Counted from the stretch's first letter, positions 35,666 through 43,811 are shown. The stretch: 64,000 nt of DNA from Lichenibacterium minor (GCF_004137685.1 NZ_QYBB01000002.1:310001-374000); one strand, 5' to 3'. Numbers and translations are program-made. The notes: a model not told the origin generated them from the letters alone.

Positions 35666-35869
35666 GTGTCGCCCCGGTCGATCATCAGCGAGCACGCAAT
35701 CCCGACGGCCGGCAGCCGGCCCTGCATCGTCGCCAACGGGCCGGACGGTGCCGTTCAGTTCTGCCAGTCGGGGCCGGGCCGGATCGGGCGGCTCGATCCG
35801 CGTGATGGGACGTTCCGGGAATTTCGGCTCCCCGATCCCGCCTGCGCGCCCAGATCCCGAAGGCGCTGA
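35666..35869 (+). pseudogene. Fragment of a streptogramin-lyase-like (Vgb) beta-propeller gene
   Basis: The reading frame from GTG 35666 begins EHAIPTAGSRPCIVANGPDG and continues GRIGRLDPRDGTFREFRLPD, the repeating blade pattern of virginiamycin B lyase-like proteins. About 60 residues remain of a protein that normally has around 290. Similarity stops near 35850, where an antisense transporter fragment begins. It starts two bases after the FAH stop, so it may once have been part of the aromatic operon. Confidence 0.55.
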
Positions 35870-36062
35870 CGCAGATCAGGGCGAGGGCAAGCGGAAGCGA
35901 CGCGGTGAAGCCGCTCGCCGCGAGCGCGGTCCCGCCAGTCAGCGACAGCCCGACGAGGTAGGACTGCTGGCGGCCGGACCGGTCCGACAGGGGGTTGGCC
36001 AGGAGCAGGCCCCCGAAGCCGACGTTCACCCGGTCGATCCACGCCACGAAGAACAGCAGTCC
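35847..36062 (-). pseudogene. MFS transporter remnant with a large internal deletion
   Basis: The minus strand encodes LLFFVAWIDRVNVGFGGLL, the N-terminal landmark of sugar-acid MFS transporters. It is fused directly to NPLSDRSGRQQSYLVGLSL and ALICVSAFGIWA, which correspond to the eighth and ninth membrane segments of the same family. About 200 residues between them are missing, as is the C-terminus. Comparison with the intact family member at 11484-12815 shows the gap clearly. It cannot make a functional transporter. Confidence 0.6.
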
Positions 36063-36084
36063 GCCCGAGATCGGGACAGACGCC

Positions 36085-36582
36085 GTCGAAAGGCGGCTCC
36101 TGTCGGTGGCCGACGCCAAGCGGCGGATCGGCGTCGGCGAGGACGTCATCAACGCCTTGGTCGACGGGGGCGCAGTCGCGGCGGTCAGGACGCATGTCCC
36201 ACTCGACGGCAGGCAGGTGCGGGCCGTATCCGCGGCTGACGTCGACCGGCTGGCGTCGCTCGATCATCTGGCCCGCGAGACGACGAGGCCGACCGCGCTG
36301 CTGCGTTCGCTCCTCGAGGCCATGGGCGTCGAGCCTGTCTTCCGCGGAGAAGCGCGGGGAGAGGTGGCGAGGACAAGGCGATGCCCGCCATCGACCGCCC
36401 GCAAGCGCCTTGCCGAAGCTGGGGTGAGGCCGGTGCGCGACACGCGTCGCAATCCCTTCACGCTGTATCGACGATCGGAGGTCGTCGGTTGCGTGGCGAC
36501 GCACATTGAACGGGCCTCGGATCCGACCGCGTCGACCCGAGGACGACGGCCGAGGTCAAGCGATGGTCGCGGCAGGCCTTGA
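36085..36582 (+). pseudogene. Remnant with helix-turn-helix character, origin unclear
   Basis: An open frame without a credible start encodes LLSVADAKRRIGVGEDVINA followed by a basic C-terminal part. The opening looks like a short DNA-binding module of the excisionase type, and the whole faintly resembles the C-terminal region of transposition accessory proteins such as TniQ. It is fused at its left end to the transporter remnant. The frame ends 74 bases before a terminator. A diverged but real gene is the alternative. Confidence 0.3.
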
Positions 36583-36655
36583 CGTCGACGGTCTGACGGA
36601 TCGTCGGCTGACCGAACGGAATAGATCGACGCCAACCTTCCCACAGTGCTTGACC

Positions 36656-36679
36656 AAGCTCCCGTGAAGGAGCTTTTTT
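36656..36679 (+). terminator. Rho-independent terminator
   Basis: AAGCTCC pairs with GGAGCTT across a six-base loop and runs straight into six T residues. It is the only textbook intrinsic terminator noticed in the window. It closes the remnant region and insulates the receiver gene that follows. Confidence 0.8.
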
Positions 36680-36879
36680 GTTGTCCGGGGCACAATCGCC
36701 AGTGCCAAGGCGGGGGTGAACGACGGCCGGGCCAGAGGGAGAGCCTATCCGATCTGTCCAAATGCCCCTGCTGGATTCGCGAAGGAATCTCCCCCGCCTG
36801 CGGGCTCGACAAATCGTTCTTTTCAGCGGAACAGCCTTGCAGATCCGGCGGTTGAGGCTCGGTTCGTTTGGAGGTTGCA

Positions 36880-37245
36880 GTGCCGAAACGTTGTGTCGTG
36901 GTGGTCGAGGACGACCCGCTCCTGCGGAGCCATGCCGTCGCCGTCCTCGACGCCGCGGGGCTCGACGTCGCGGATTTCGAGACGGCCGACGAGGCGCTGG
37001 CCTTCATCGAGCGGCGCGCGGGCGCGGTGTCGGCCGTGCTGACCGACGTGCAGGTGCCCGGGCGGCTCGACGGCTTCGACCTCGCGGTGCGCCTGTCGAT
37101 CTCCTGGCCCGAGATGCTGGTGCTGGTGACCTCGGGCCTCGACCGGCCCGACAGCCTGCTGATCCCGTCCGTCGCCTTCCTGCCCAAGCCCTGGCGGGCG
37201 CTCGACGTCCTCACCGCGCTGCAGGGCGGGGCGGGAGCCGGCTGA
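36880..37245 (+). CDS. Receiver-only response regulator
   Basis: This 121-residue CheY-like protein has VVVVEDDPLL (the acidic pair), the phospho-acceptor in LTDVQVPG, the TSG switch residue region and FLPKPWRALD with the conserved lysine. No output domain follows and no histidine kinase is encoded nearby. GTG 36880 has a perfect GGAGG five bases upstream and is preferred to TTG 36868. Such stand-alone receivers act by protein-protein contact. The partner is not in this window. Confidence 0.85.
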   Translation: MPKRCVVVVEDDPLLRSHAVAVLDAAGLDVADFETADEALAFIERRAGAVSAVLTDVQVPGRLDGFDLAVRLSISWPEMLVLVTSGLDRPDSLLIPSVAFLPKPWRALDVLTALQGGAGAG

Positions 37246-37291
37246 GCGGCGCGGGGCCCCGTCCCAGCAGGGCAGGGAGGCCGCCGCCGAG

Positions 37292-37723
37292 GTGTCCCAG
37301 GGCGGCCTGTACGAGGTCGAACTCGGCCAGCTCGCCGAGCAGCAGGGCGCCGCCCAGGACATCCGCGATCACGACATCCGCGACCAGGACATCCTCGACC
37401 AGGGCAACACGGAGGCGCACGACCACATGCCGGTCGCGCAGGCGCTCGAGGCCGCGGCCGACAGCGCCGGCGTCCCGCTCCCGAGCGAGCTGAACGCCGA
37501 GGTCAAGGCCCGCCTGGCCGAGATCAGCGCGTTCAAGGGCGAGCGGTTCGACAGGGCCTATGTCGCCGACATGAAGGAGATCCACGCCGGCGACGGCGCC
37601 GCCTTCCTGAAGGAGGCGAAGCAGGGCGGCGACCCCGCGCTGAAGAGCTTCGCGGCCGCGACCCACGACGTCGTGCGACGCCACAGCGGCGAGCCCGACG
37701 CCAGGACGCTTGAACTGGAGTAG
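37292..37723 (+). CDS. DUF4142-like protein with internal repeats and no signal peptide
   Basis: The frame encodes 143 residues beginning with GGLYEVELGQLAEQQGA, the helix that normally follows the signal peptide in DUF4142 (ferritin-like, envelope) proteins. It ends with a helix carrying the family's FDRAYVADM and H...A pattern. The signal peptide is missing, so it is either 5'-truncated or cytoplasmic. Between the two helices lie three tandem DIRDQ-like five-residue repeats in place of the usual helix. GTG 37292 is the only reasonable start and has GGGAGG about 15 bases upstream. Confidence 0.55.
   Translation: MSQGGLYEVELGQLAEQQGAAQDIRDHDIRDQDILDQGNTEAHDHMPVAQALEAAADSAGVPLPSELNAEVKARLAEISAFKGERFDRAYVADMKEIHAGDGAAFLKEAKQGGDPALKSFAAATHDVVRRHSGEPDARTLELE
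37358..37402 (+). repeat. Three tandem 15-base in-frame repeats
   Basis: GACATCCGCGATCAC, GACATCCGCGACCAG and GACATCCTCGACCAG follow each other without gaps and encode DIRDH, DIRDQ and DILDQ. They differ at only one to three positions, which points to recent slippage expansion inside the DUF4142-like gene. Confidence 0.8.
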
Positions 37724-37737
37724 GGCGCTCCCGGCCC

Positions 37738-38691
37738 TCAGAACACGATGGCCCGCCGGATCGGGTGGTCGTGGTCGAAGGTGGTTTCGAACAGCGCCGC
37801 GAGTTCGCGGGTGAAGCCGTAGCCGGCGTCCTTGAGGTCGCGGAACACGGGGTCGTCGCGCTCGCGCCGCGTCAGGCGCTCGAGCCTCCGCCGCACGCCG
37901 GGCCTGGCGAGGCGGTCGAGGAAATGGTCGTAGCTGTCGAGGATCGGGCCGACCGCGGCCGCGCCGCAGATTTCCGCCATGCGGTCGAGCGGCGTCAGCC
38001 CCAGCAGCGCTTCGAGCCGCTCCACCTTGGCGGCGGCGTCCCCGTCCCGCGCGGCGCCGAGCGCGAAGAGCCCGCTCGCGTACAGGAGCTTGCGCGAGAA
38101 CACGAGCTTCAGGTTGCGCAGGCCCCAGGGCTTGTCGGCCTCGCCGGTCTTGTACTCGTAGTCGACCGCGATGGTGCGGTAATAGCGGATGAGGTCGTTC
38201 AACAGGAACAGCGGCAGCATGCCGTCGCCGACCCGGGGGGCGATGTAGCGGTCGAGCAGGGCGCGGCGGGCGAAGCCGAAGCCCTCGCGCTCGCTCAGCG
38301 GCTCGCCTTCCAGCAGGAACAGCATGCGCCGGGTCAGGCGCTGGTTGGTGTCGTCCTGGCCGCCCATATTGCGCACCATGTCGCTCAACCGCTCCACCGC
38401 CGTGAAGGGGCCGCCCCGCGCGGGCTCGATGGGGACGACCTCCTTCAGCGCCGCGGCGAGCGGCTCGACCCAGGCGGGCTCGGTGTCGCCCGGGCCTTGG
38501 CCGTCCCCGTCGCCCCCGAGGCGGATCACGAAATAATCGAGGTCGGAGGACGCGCAGGCTTCCCGGCGCGCGAAGGAGCCGCAGGCCACCACCACGGCGT
38601 CGGCCGGCACGGCGCCGCGCACGAGGTCCTGGAGACCGCGCAGCTTGCGGTCAGAATAGGTCCGGGCCTTCGCGATCGCGGCGTGCGTCAT
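37738..38691 (-). CDS. Nucleotidyltransferase-fold protein paired with an HD phosphohydrolase
   Basis: This 317-residue protein has the polymerase-beta-type signature GSFARREACASSDLDYFVI: GS at residues 38-39 and the metal aspartates D50 and D52. The C-terminal two thirds is helical (FLLNDLIRYYRTIAVDYEYK, LKLVFSRKLLYASGL) and resembles the substrate-binding part of DUF294-type nucleotidyltransferases. The reaction is unknown; nucleotidylation of a protein or small molecule is expected from the fold. Its first 41 bases overlap the end of the HD-domain gene, an unusually long overlap that implies obligatory co-expression. Confidence 0.78.
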   Translation of the reverse strand: MTHAAIAKARTYSDRKLRGLQDLVRGAVPADAVVVACGSFARREACASSDLDYFVIRLGGDGDGQGPGDTEPAWVEPLAAALKEVVPIEPARGGPFTAVERLSDMVRNMGGQDDTNQRLTRRMLFLLEGEPLSEREGFGFARRALLDRYIAPRVGDGMLPLFLLNDLIRYYRTIAVDYEYKTGEADKPWGLRNLKLVFSRKLLYASGLFALGAARDGDAAAKVERLEALLGLTPLDRMAEICGAAAVGPILDSYDHFLDRLARPGVRRRLERLTRRERDDPVFRDLKDAGYGFTRELAALFETTFDHDHPIRRAIVF

Positions 38692-39733
38692 TGAACAGGT
38701 CCTGTCGCAGCTCCTCGATCCGCTCGTCCGTCAGCTCGCGCACCTCCAGGATGCGCTCGGAGCGCTTCTGGCGGTAGCGGGCCCTGTCGTCGCGCGCGAA
38801 GAAGTCGATGGTCGGGTCGGTGAAGAAGCGCCGCGTGCGGGCGCGCAGCGGCGCCGTGAGGGCCCGGCGCGCTTCCCGCTCGAATTGCGGGGCGGTGAGC
38901 AGCGCCCGCAGCTCCGGCAGCTTGGAGAAGAGCCGGCGCTCCGTGGACAGGTAGTCGGCGCGGGTGAAGCGCCCGATCTGCCGCCGCATGGCGTCCTGGC
39001 ACACGGCGTCGGCCAGCATGCCCTTCTCGCAGTTGATGATGTTGCCGTAGACCATGTCCTTGCAGCGCCAGAACTCGTCCACCGTGTCGCGGTCGGCGGC
39101 GTCGCGGCGGCGCGTCGCCGCCACCGTGACGGTTTCGGGGCTCAGGCGCGGCGCCGGCTTCTCGTAGGTGTGCGAGCGCAGGATGCCCTCGATCGTGTCG
39201 AAATTGATCGGGCCGCCGAAGAAGCCGTCGTGGCCCTCCTCGCGCCCCTCGATCACGGCGGCGAGGCGCTCCACGTCCACCTCGGCGTCGCGCAGGAGGG
39301 CGTGGACTTCCGCCCCGAGCGGCACCCGGCCGAACAGGACGTCCGCCGTCGCGAGGTGGTGGTCGATGCCGAAGGCTTCCTTGAAGACCGGCTCCAGCGA
39401 ATGCGACAGCGGCGCGTGGCCGATGTCGTGCAGCAGCGCCGCGGCACCGATCAGCCGGCGCTCGTCGGGCGGCAGGTCGCGCAGGTCCGCGTAGAGCAGC
39501 GCCAGGCGCGCCACGCCCAGGCTGTGCTGGTAGCGGGTGTAGCGCCGGCTGCCGGGCCGGCCGTTCGGCGCCGGGATGCGGGCATAGTCGATGCCGCCGA
39601 GGAAGCGCACGTTGCTCAGCCGCGCGAAGGCGGGCGTGCCGATCAGCCGGGACAGGAGGGGATCGGCCGCCGCTTCGGCGTCGAGCGGCGCCTTGAAATT
39701 GAAATGCGGCCGGCCGCTCAACTCTGCTGTCAC
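38651..39733 (-). CDS. HD-domain phosphohydrolase
   Basis: This is a 360-residue HD-superfamily protein. The metal-binding residues are H70 in YQHSLGVA, the H102-D103 pair and H106 in LLHDIGHAPLSH, with H111 close by. This pattern matches the dNTPase/COG1078-like group, which removes phosphates from nucleotides. The C-terminal half is basic and helical. It overlaps the downstream nucleotidyltransferase gene by 41 bases. One enzyme could make a nucleotide mark or signal and the other remove it, but nothing in the sequence shows the substrate. Confidence 0.82.
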   Translation of the reverse strand: MTAELSGRPHFNFKAPLDAEAAADPLLSRLIGTPAFARLSNVRFLGGIDYARIPAPNGRPGSRRYTRYQHSLGVARLALLYADLRDLPPDERRLIGAAALLHDIGHAPLSHSLEPVFKEAFGIDHHLATADVLFGRVPLGAEVHALLRDAEVDVERLAAVIEGREEGHDGFFGGPINFDTIEGILRSHTYEKPAPRLSPETVTVAATRRRDAADRDTVDEFWRCKDMVYGNIINCEKGMLADAVCQDAMRRQIGRFTRADYLSTERRLFSKLPELRALLTAPQFEREARRALTAPLRARTRRFFTDPTIDFFARDDRARYRQKRSERILEVRELTDERIEELRQDLFNDARRDREGPDLF

Positions 39734-39917
39734 GCTGCGGAGCCTTCCCCATCGTCCGGTCGACGCGCCGTCCTACCGGAACGCGCGGGTGGCTGCCAGT
39801 GGTCCGGCCCGGCGGACGCCTGGGGAAAAGTCCCGGTCGCGCGGATCGTTGCATGGGGGCGGGCGACGCGCTTGCACTCCCGGGACGAAATGGTCAGAAC
39901 ACCTGCGGGAGTCGAAA

Positions 39918-40676
39918 ATGAAACCCGTTGTCACATGCCGCCCCGCTGCGGTGCATGCCGCCGAGAGTCCGATCGGCGCGACCAGGCCGTCCGGTGCCCG
40001 GATCCACGGCCAGATCGTGGGCACGCTCGCCCGCGAGGTGCTGGGAGGCCAGCTCGCGCCGGGCGATGCCCTGCCCAACGAGGACCTGCTGGCGGCGCGG
40101 TTCGACGTCAGCCGATCGTCCGTGCGCGAAGCCGTGAAGACGCTGGCCGCCAAGGGGCTGATCGAGAGCCGCCAGCGCGTCGGCGCCCGCATCCGCCCCC
40201 GTGCCGACTGGCACATGCTCGACCCGGACCTGCTCGCCTGGCACCCGGACGTGTTCCACGACCGGCCGCTGATGGCGGGGCTGCTGGAAACGCGGCGCAT
40301 CATCGAGCCCGCCGCGGCCGAGCTCGCCGCGGTCCGCGCCACGGACGCCGACCTCGACGCCATCGCGCGCTCGCTCGACGCCATGGCGGAAGCGGCGCCG
40401 CACGACCTCGAAGCCTGCTGCGAGGCCGACCTCGCCTTCCACGGCGGCATCATCGCGGCGTCCCGCAACGTGGTCCTGGGGGGGCTCGTCGCCTCGATCG
40501 CGGCGGCGCTCCGGGCCTCGCTGCGTGCCACCAACAGCGTCACCGACGACAAGGCCCGATCGGTCGCGACCCACCGCGCCGTGCTCGAAGCCCTGCGCCG
40601 GCGCGACGGTGCCGCCGCCCGCGCCGCCATGAACGCCGTGCTCGACAACACCGAGCGCGACCTCGAAGCCGTATGA
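39918..40676 (+). CDS. FadR-type GntR regulator, DgoR-like
   Basis: This 252-residue regulator has the winged helix GQIVGTLAREVLGGQLAPGD and FDVSRSSVREAVKTLAAKGL, then IRPRADWHMLDPDLLAWHPD, a linker typical of the galactonate/ketogluconate regulator branch, and an FCD domain (LAFHGGIIAAS, ATHRAVLEAL). ATG 39918 (MKPVVTCRP) was preferred to the much longer frame. No sugar-acid gene lies beside it: an exported protein of unknown function follows after seven bases and the HD gene is divergent. Its target is probably elsewhere. Confidence 0.84.
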   Translation: MKPVVTCRPAAVHAAESPIGATRPSGARIHGQIVGTLAREVLGGQLAPGDALPNEDLLAARFDVSRSSVREAVKTLAAKGLIESRQRVGARIRPRADWHMLDPDLLAWHPDVFHDRPLMAGLLETRRIIEPAAAELAAVRATDADLDAIARSLDAMAEAAPHDLEACCEADLAFHGGIIAASRNVVLGGLVASIAAALRASLRATNSVTDDKARSVATHRAVLEALRRRDGAAARAAMNAVLDNTERDLEAV

Positions 40677-40683
40677 GCCCGCC

Positions 40684-41790
40684 GTGAGGGCGCGTTTCCC
40701 CGTCCACCGGTCCGCCGTGGCACTGCTGGCGCTCGCCGCCTGCGCGGCCGGTTCCGCCCGGGCCGGGACGCGCGACTGGGCCGACGACCCGGCTTCGGCC
40801 CGGGACCCCGCCTATGCGGCGTCGCGCGCGCTGTGCCGCAAGCTGGTCGGCGTGGCGCCGCCCGCCGCCGACGCGCCGACGCCGGCCGAAGCGGCGTCGC
40901 TCGCCGACTGCTCCTCCGAAGCGCTGCTCTTCGGCATCGGCGTCCCCGCCGACCCGAGGGCGGCGCGGCTCTGCGCGTGGGTGGAAACCAGGACCGCCGA
41001 CCCGCAGGTGACGGATTTCGGCTTCACGGGCGACCGCACCCTGATGACCGTCTACGCCGACGGGCTCGGGGTGGCGCGGAACCTCGACGTCGCGACGGCG
41101 CTGGCCTGCCGCGCCGGGGGCGCTCCGGCCGAGGTCGACGCCCGCGTGCGCCACCTCGCCCGGCTGCGGGCCGATGGGTGGACCGGCACGGATTTCAGCC
41201 TCTGCGACGACGCCGCGACGGGGCCGATGCGCGGCACCTGCGCCGACCACGGCCAGCTCGTCGCCCGGTCCGACCGGGCGCGGGCCTTCGCGGCGCTGTC
41301 CGCCCGCTGGAGCGCTGCGGACCGCGCCGCCTTCGCGCCCCTGAAACGGGCGGAAGCCGCGTTCGTCGACGCGCGCGGGCAGGGCGAAGCCGACCCGTCC
41401 GGCGCCGACCGGGAAACCGCGGCGGTGCGGGCCGAGGAGGGGCAGGAGCGCGCCTTCGCGGCCCTGCTCGACGACGCCGAAGCCGGCCGGGTCGCGCCGG
41501 CCGGTGCCGCGGAGGCCCGCTCCGGCGAAGCTGCGCTGGATGCCGCGTCCCGGGCGCTCGCGGCCCGCACGCCGGAGCCGCCCCGCGTCGCAGCCGGGCG
41601 GCCGACGCGGGCTCCGGCCGTCACCCCGGCGGGGCTCGCCGCGGGCGCGCGCGCCTGGGCACGCTACCGCGACGCCTGGCTGGCCTTCGCCCGGGTGCGC
41701 TTTCCGGCCCTGCCCGCGGATGCCCTTTCGGCCCGCCTCGCGCGGGAACGCGCCGCGCAGGTCGCCCGCATCGGCACGCCGGGCGAGTGA
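40684..41790 (+). CDS. Exported protein with LprI/DUF1311-like C-terminal region
   Basis: This 368-residue protein starts at GTG and has a signal peptide (VALLALAACAAGSARA, cut near residue 27). The mature part is alanine- and arginine-rich with several cysteines. The C-terminal ARAWARYRDAWLAFARVRFP resembles the LprI/DUF1311 module found in periplasmic lysozyme-inhibitor-like proteins, and a similar stretch occurs in the middle (FAPLKRAEAAFVDARG). The N-terminal half has a Sel1-like look (ADGLGVARNLDVATALAC). Function is unknown. It lies seven bases after the regulator gene and may be co-transcribed with it. Confidence 0.65.
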   Translation: MRARFPVHRSAVALLALAACAAGSARAGTRDWADDPASARDPAYAASRALCRKLVGVAPPAADAPTPAEAASLADCSSEALLFGIGVPADPRAARLCAWVETRTADPQVTDFGFTGDRTLMTVYADGLGVARNLDVATALACRAGGAPAEVDARVRHLARLRADGWTGTDFSLCDDAATGPMRGTCADHGQLVARSDRARAFAALSARWSAADRAAFAPLKRAEAAFVDARGQGEADPSGADRETAAVRAEEGQERAFAALLDDAEAGRVAPAGAAEARSGEAALDAASRALAARTPEPPRVAAGRPTRAPAVTPAGLAAGARAWARYRDAWLAFARVRFPALPADALSARLARERAAQVARIGTPGE

Positions 41791-41824
41791 CCGGGATCCG
41801 GGCGGGGCGCGCGGGGCAGGGCGG

Positions 41825-42214
41825 TCAGCCGACGCGCAGGCCGTCGCGCGTCGCCAGGCGCAGGGCCGGGCGGCCGCGAGGCCCGATGCGGAGGTCCTCG
41901 CCGATCGCCAGCAGCATGTCGGCGCCGACGGCGAACTCGCGCCAAGCGGTCGGGCCCGCGGGAGGGTCCCGCCGGGCGAGGTCCCGCTCGTTCACCAGGA
42001 TGCCGCGCACCATGTTGATGGAACGGCCGGCCTCGTCCTCGTTGATCAGCACGTCGATCAGGCGGACCTCGCCGTCGACGAACGGGCGCCGGTCGGCGAT
42101 GCGCCGCCGCACGAGCGCGTCGCCGACGACCTCGTAGCGGTGCAGCACGGCGCGGGTCCCGTCGACCGGCCCGACCGCGACGCCCGGCGCGCTTCCATGG
42201 ACATATCTCGCCAA
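41825..42214 (-). CDS. Small protein of unknown function, TTG start
   Basis: A 129-residue frame starts at TTG 42214, with GGGAGG seven to eight bases upstream. It lacks a signal peptide and membrane segments. Two stretches look structured and conserved in style: VRLIDVLINEDEAGRSINMV and FAVGADMLLAIGEDLRIG. I do not recognise the family. Codon use with G/C at third positions fits a real gene of this genome. Confidence 0.5.
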   Translation of the reverse strand: MARYVHGSAPGVAVGPVDGTRAVLHRYEVVGDALVRRRIADRRPFVDGEVRLIDVLINEDEAGRSINMVRGILVNERDLARRDPPAGPTAWREFAVGADMLLAIGEDLRIGPRGRPALRLATRDGLRVG

Positions 42215-42646
42215 ACCGGATCCTCCCTCGACGACGCGATTGAGGGCTATGACGTTCTAAGGTCTCGCGACGATCATCATGCGGATTTGAGATGAATGCC
42301 GTGAAAGACGGGCGCCGCGCCCGCGGGCGTCTCATCCGGCTCCCGCGAGATGGCTTCGCAGCGCGGAAGCCGGCTTCGCTCGAGCGCCGCGCGGGCTTGC
42401 GATACGGCCCCGGCCCATTCAGCCGGATGCCGCATCGTCCCACGATCGGGGCCCTTCGCCGGAAGGCCGAGCGGCCCTTCTCGTTCGGCGGCGACGGACG
42501 ACGCGAAGCGGGGTGGGCAGGCCTGGCCGGCGTCCTCGCCTCGCCGTCCGTCGACACGCGGTGTCCGCGATCGCGGCGGAACGTCATGAAACTTTCAGCA
42601 CGATCCCCCATTGCCGAGCCGTGTCCGTCCCTTCGGAGAGGTGCGC
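42215..42646. other. 432-base stretch with no convincing gene
   Basis: Only low-complexity, arginine-rich open frames are present, none with a good ribosome-binding site before a start. The gap separates a minus-strand and a plus-strand small gene, so it must hold the promoters of both. I could not assign promoter elements. No hairpin with a U-tract was noticed. Confidence 0.5.
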
Positions 42647-42910
42647 ATGACGAGATCCACACGGGCCTTCGTGTTCGCCGGCCTGATGGGCGCATCCTTG
42701 CTCGGCGTCGCTTCCGTCGCACGCGCGACTGCCAGTTCCGATCCGGTCGTGCTGGTCCGCCAGGATAGCGACGGGGCCCTCTGGTACGATTGGTACGAGA
42801 CGCCGGCCAACCGGACCTTCCTGACGACGTCCCGCCCGTGCTGGGTCGACCATGACCATGTCCGCCTCGGGGCGCAGAACCGCCGGGGATGTTCGACGAC
42901 GCGGCCCTGA
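42647..42910 (+). CDS. Small exported protein of unknown function
   Basis: This 87-residue protein has a clear signal peptide (basic MTRSTR, hydrophobic FVFAGLMGASLLGVASV, cut after ARA near residue 26). The mature part is about 60 residues with two tryptophan-rich patches (LWYDWYETPAN, CWVDHDHV) and two cysteines that could form a disulfide. GGAGAG lies six bases before ATG 42647. I know no family for it. Confidence 0.55.
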   Translation: MTRSTRAFVFAGLMGASLLGVASVARATASSDPVVLVRQDSDGALWYDWYETPANRTFLTTSRPCWVDHDHVRLGAQNRRGCSTTRP

Positions 42911-43044
42911 AGGGCTTTGCGGCGGAGGGTGTGCGATCGGGCCGTCCGGCTTCGACGTTCGGCCGGCCCGTGCCGTGCCGCCGTCTTCACCCCGCCTCGA
43001 AGGCGTCCGGGGGCGGGTCAGGGCCGCGCTCGCGGGCGGCGCGA

Positions 43045-43383
43045 TCACACCGGGTCGAGCCGGATGCAGCGGTACGTCCAGCCTGTGAAGCGGCCGTCGT
43101 CGCCCTTCTCCCGCGTCGTCATCAGTTCGCCGAGGCGAACCGGGCGGTCGCGGATGTCGGTGGAGATGAAGCGGACCTCCTCGTCGGCGTAATCGGAGCC
43201 GAAATCGATGCGGCCGTCGGCCAGCAGCACGAAGGGGTAGAACGACGACGGCATCTGACCCGTGAAGCCGAAGAAGGTCGCCCGGTCGACGACCCGGTCC
43301 CCCGACAGCGCGAGATCGAAGGTGATCGTCGTGTCCTCGCCATCGGTCCAGCGATACACCGCCCTGACGTGCTGTCGGTCCAA
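43045..43383 (-). CDS. Small protein of unknown function, TTG start
   Basis: A 112-residue frame begins at TTG 43383 with a perfect GGAGG seven bases upstream. The sequence has a beta-rich pattern (TTITFDLALSGDRVVDRATF, SFYPFVLLADGRIDFGSD) and ends in GWTYRCIRLDPV. No signal peptide or membrane segment is seen. The family is unknown to me. The ribosome-binding site and balanced composition support a real gene. Confidence 0.5.
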   Translation of the reverse strand: MDRQHVRAVYRWTDGEDTTITFDLALSGDRVVDRATFFGFTGQMPSSFYPFVLLADGRIDFGSDYADEEVRFISTDIRDRPVRLGELMTTREKGDDGRFTGWTYRCIRLDPV

Positions 43384-43422
43384 GTCGAAGCCTCCCGGCG
43401 CGCCCCTCGCGCCCGCACCGTC

Positions 43423-43689
43423 CTATCGCGCCGGTGGCGTGGCGGTCGAATCCGGCCCCTCCGCCGTTGCGCCACGACGCGCCCGCCCCGGATCCCCGGC
43501 CTGCTCCGGGCGCCACCACGGCGCGTCGAAGCGGACGCCGATCAGGTCGAGCCATGTCGTGCAGACCAGCGCGGCCAGCACCGCCAGGATGAGGACCATG
43601 GCGACCGGATGGGCCGACGACAGGTTCAGGACACCGGCGATCATGCGGCCGGCCACGACGTCGAAGAGCGAGACAACCCTGTTCCACAT
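43423..43689 (-). CDS. Small single-span membrane protein
   Basis: This 88-residue protein starts at ATG 43689 (MWNRVVSLFDVVAG). It has one long hydrophobic helix (HPVAMVLILAVLAALVCTTW, about residues 27-46) and a charged C-terminal tail. The frame stays open far upstream into the PLP-enzyme gene, which is coincidental. The ribosome-binding site is weak. No function can be assigned. Confidence 0.4.
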   Translation of the reverse strand: MWNRVVSLFDVVAGRMIAGVLNLSSAHPVAMVLILAVLAALVCTTWLDLIGVRFDAPWWRPEQAGDPGRARRGATAEGPDSTATPPAR

Positions 43690-43749
43690 CGACCCGGCCC
43701 CCGCGATCCCGCGGCCTTGGTCGCAAGGGGTGTTCCAGCGCGGGCGAGC

Positions 43750-43769
43750 GGGGGCCCGGGCAGGCCCCC
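43750..43769. terminator. Strong GC hairpin after the PLP-enzyme gene
   Basis: GGGGGCC pairs with GGCCCCC across a six-base loop, 43 bases beyond the end of the transsulfuration-type gene. No U-tract follows, so it may be a rho-dependent or mRNA-end-protecting structure rather than an intrinsic terminator. Confidence 0.45.
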
Positions 43770-43811
43770 GGCCCCTGCCGTTCGGGCGCCCGTCCTCCCC
43801 CGGGCGTGGCG

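Noticed and set aside
37358..37402. Short tandem repeats as a CRISPR array
   Set aside because: The units are contiguous 15-mers without spacers and are in frame within a gene. No CRISPR array or cas gene was seen in the window.
42292..42768. 158-codon open frame on the plus strand
   Set aside because: It has low-complexity arginine-rich sequence and no ribosome-binding site, and it overlaps a better-supported small exported gene in another frame.
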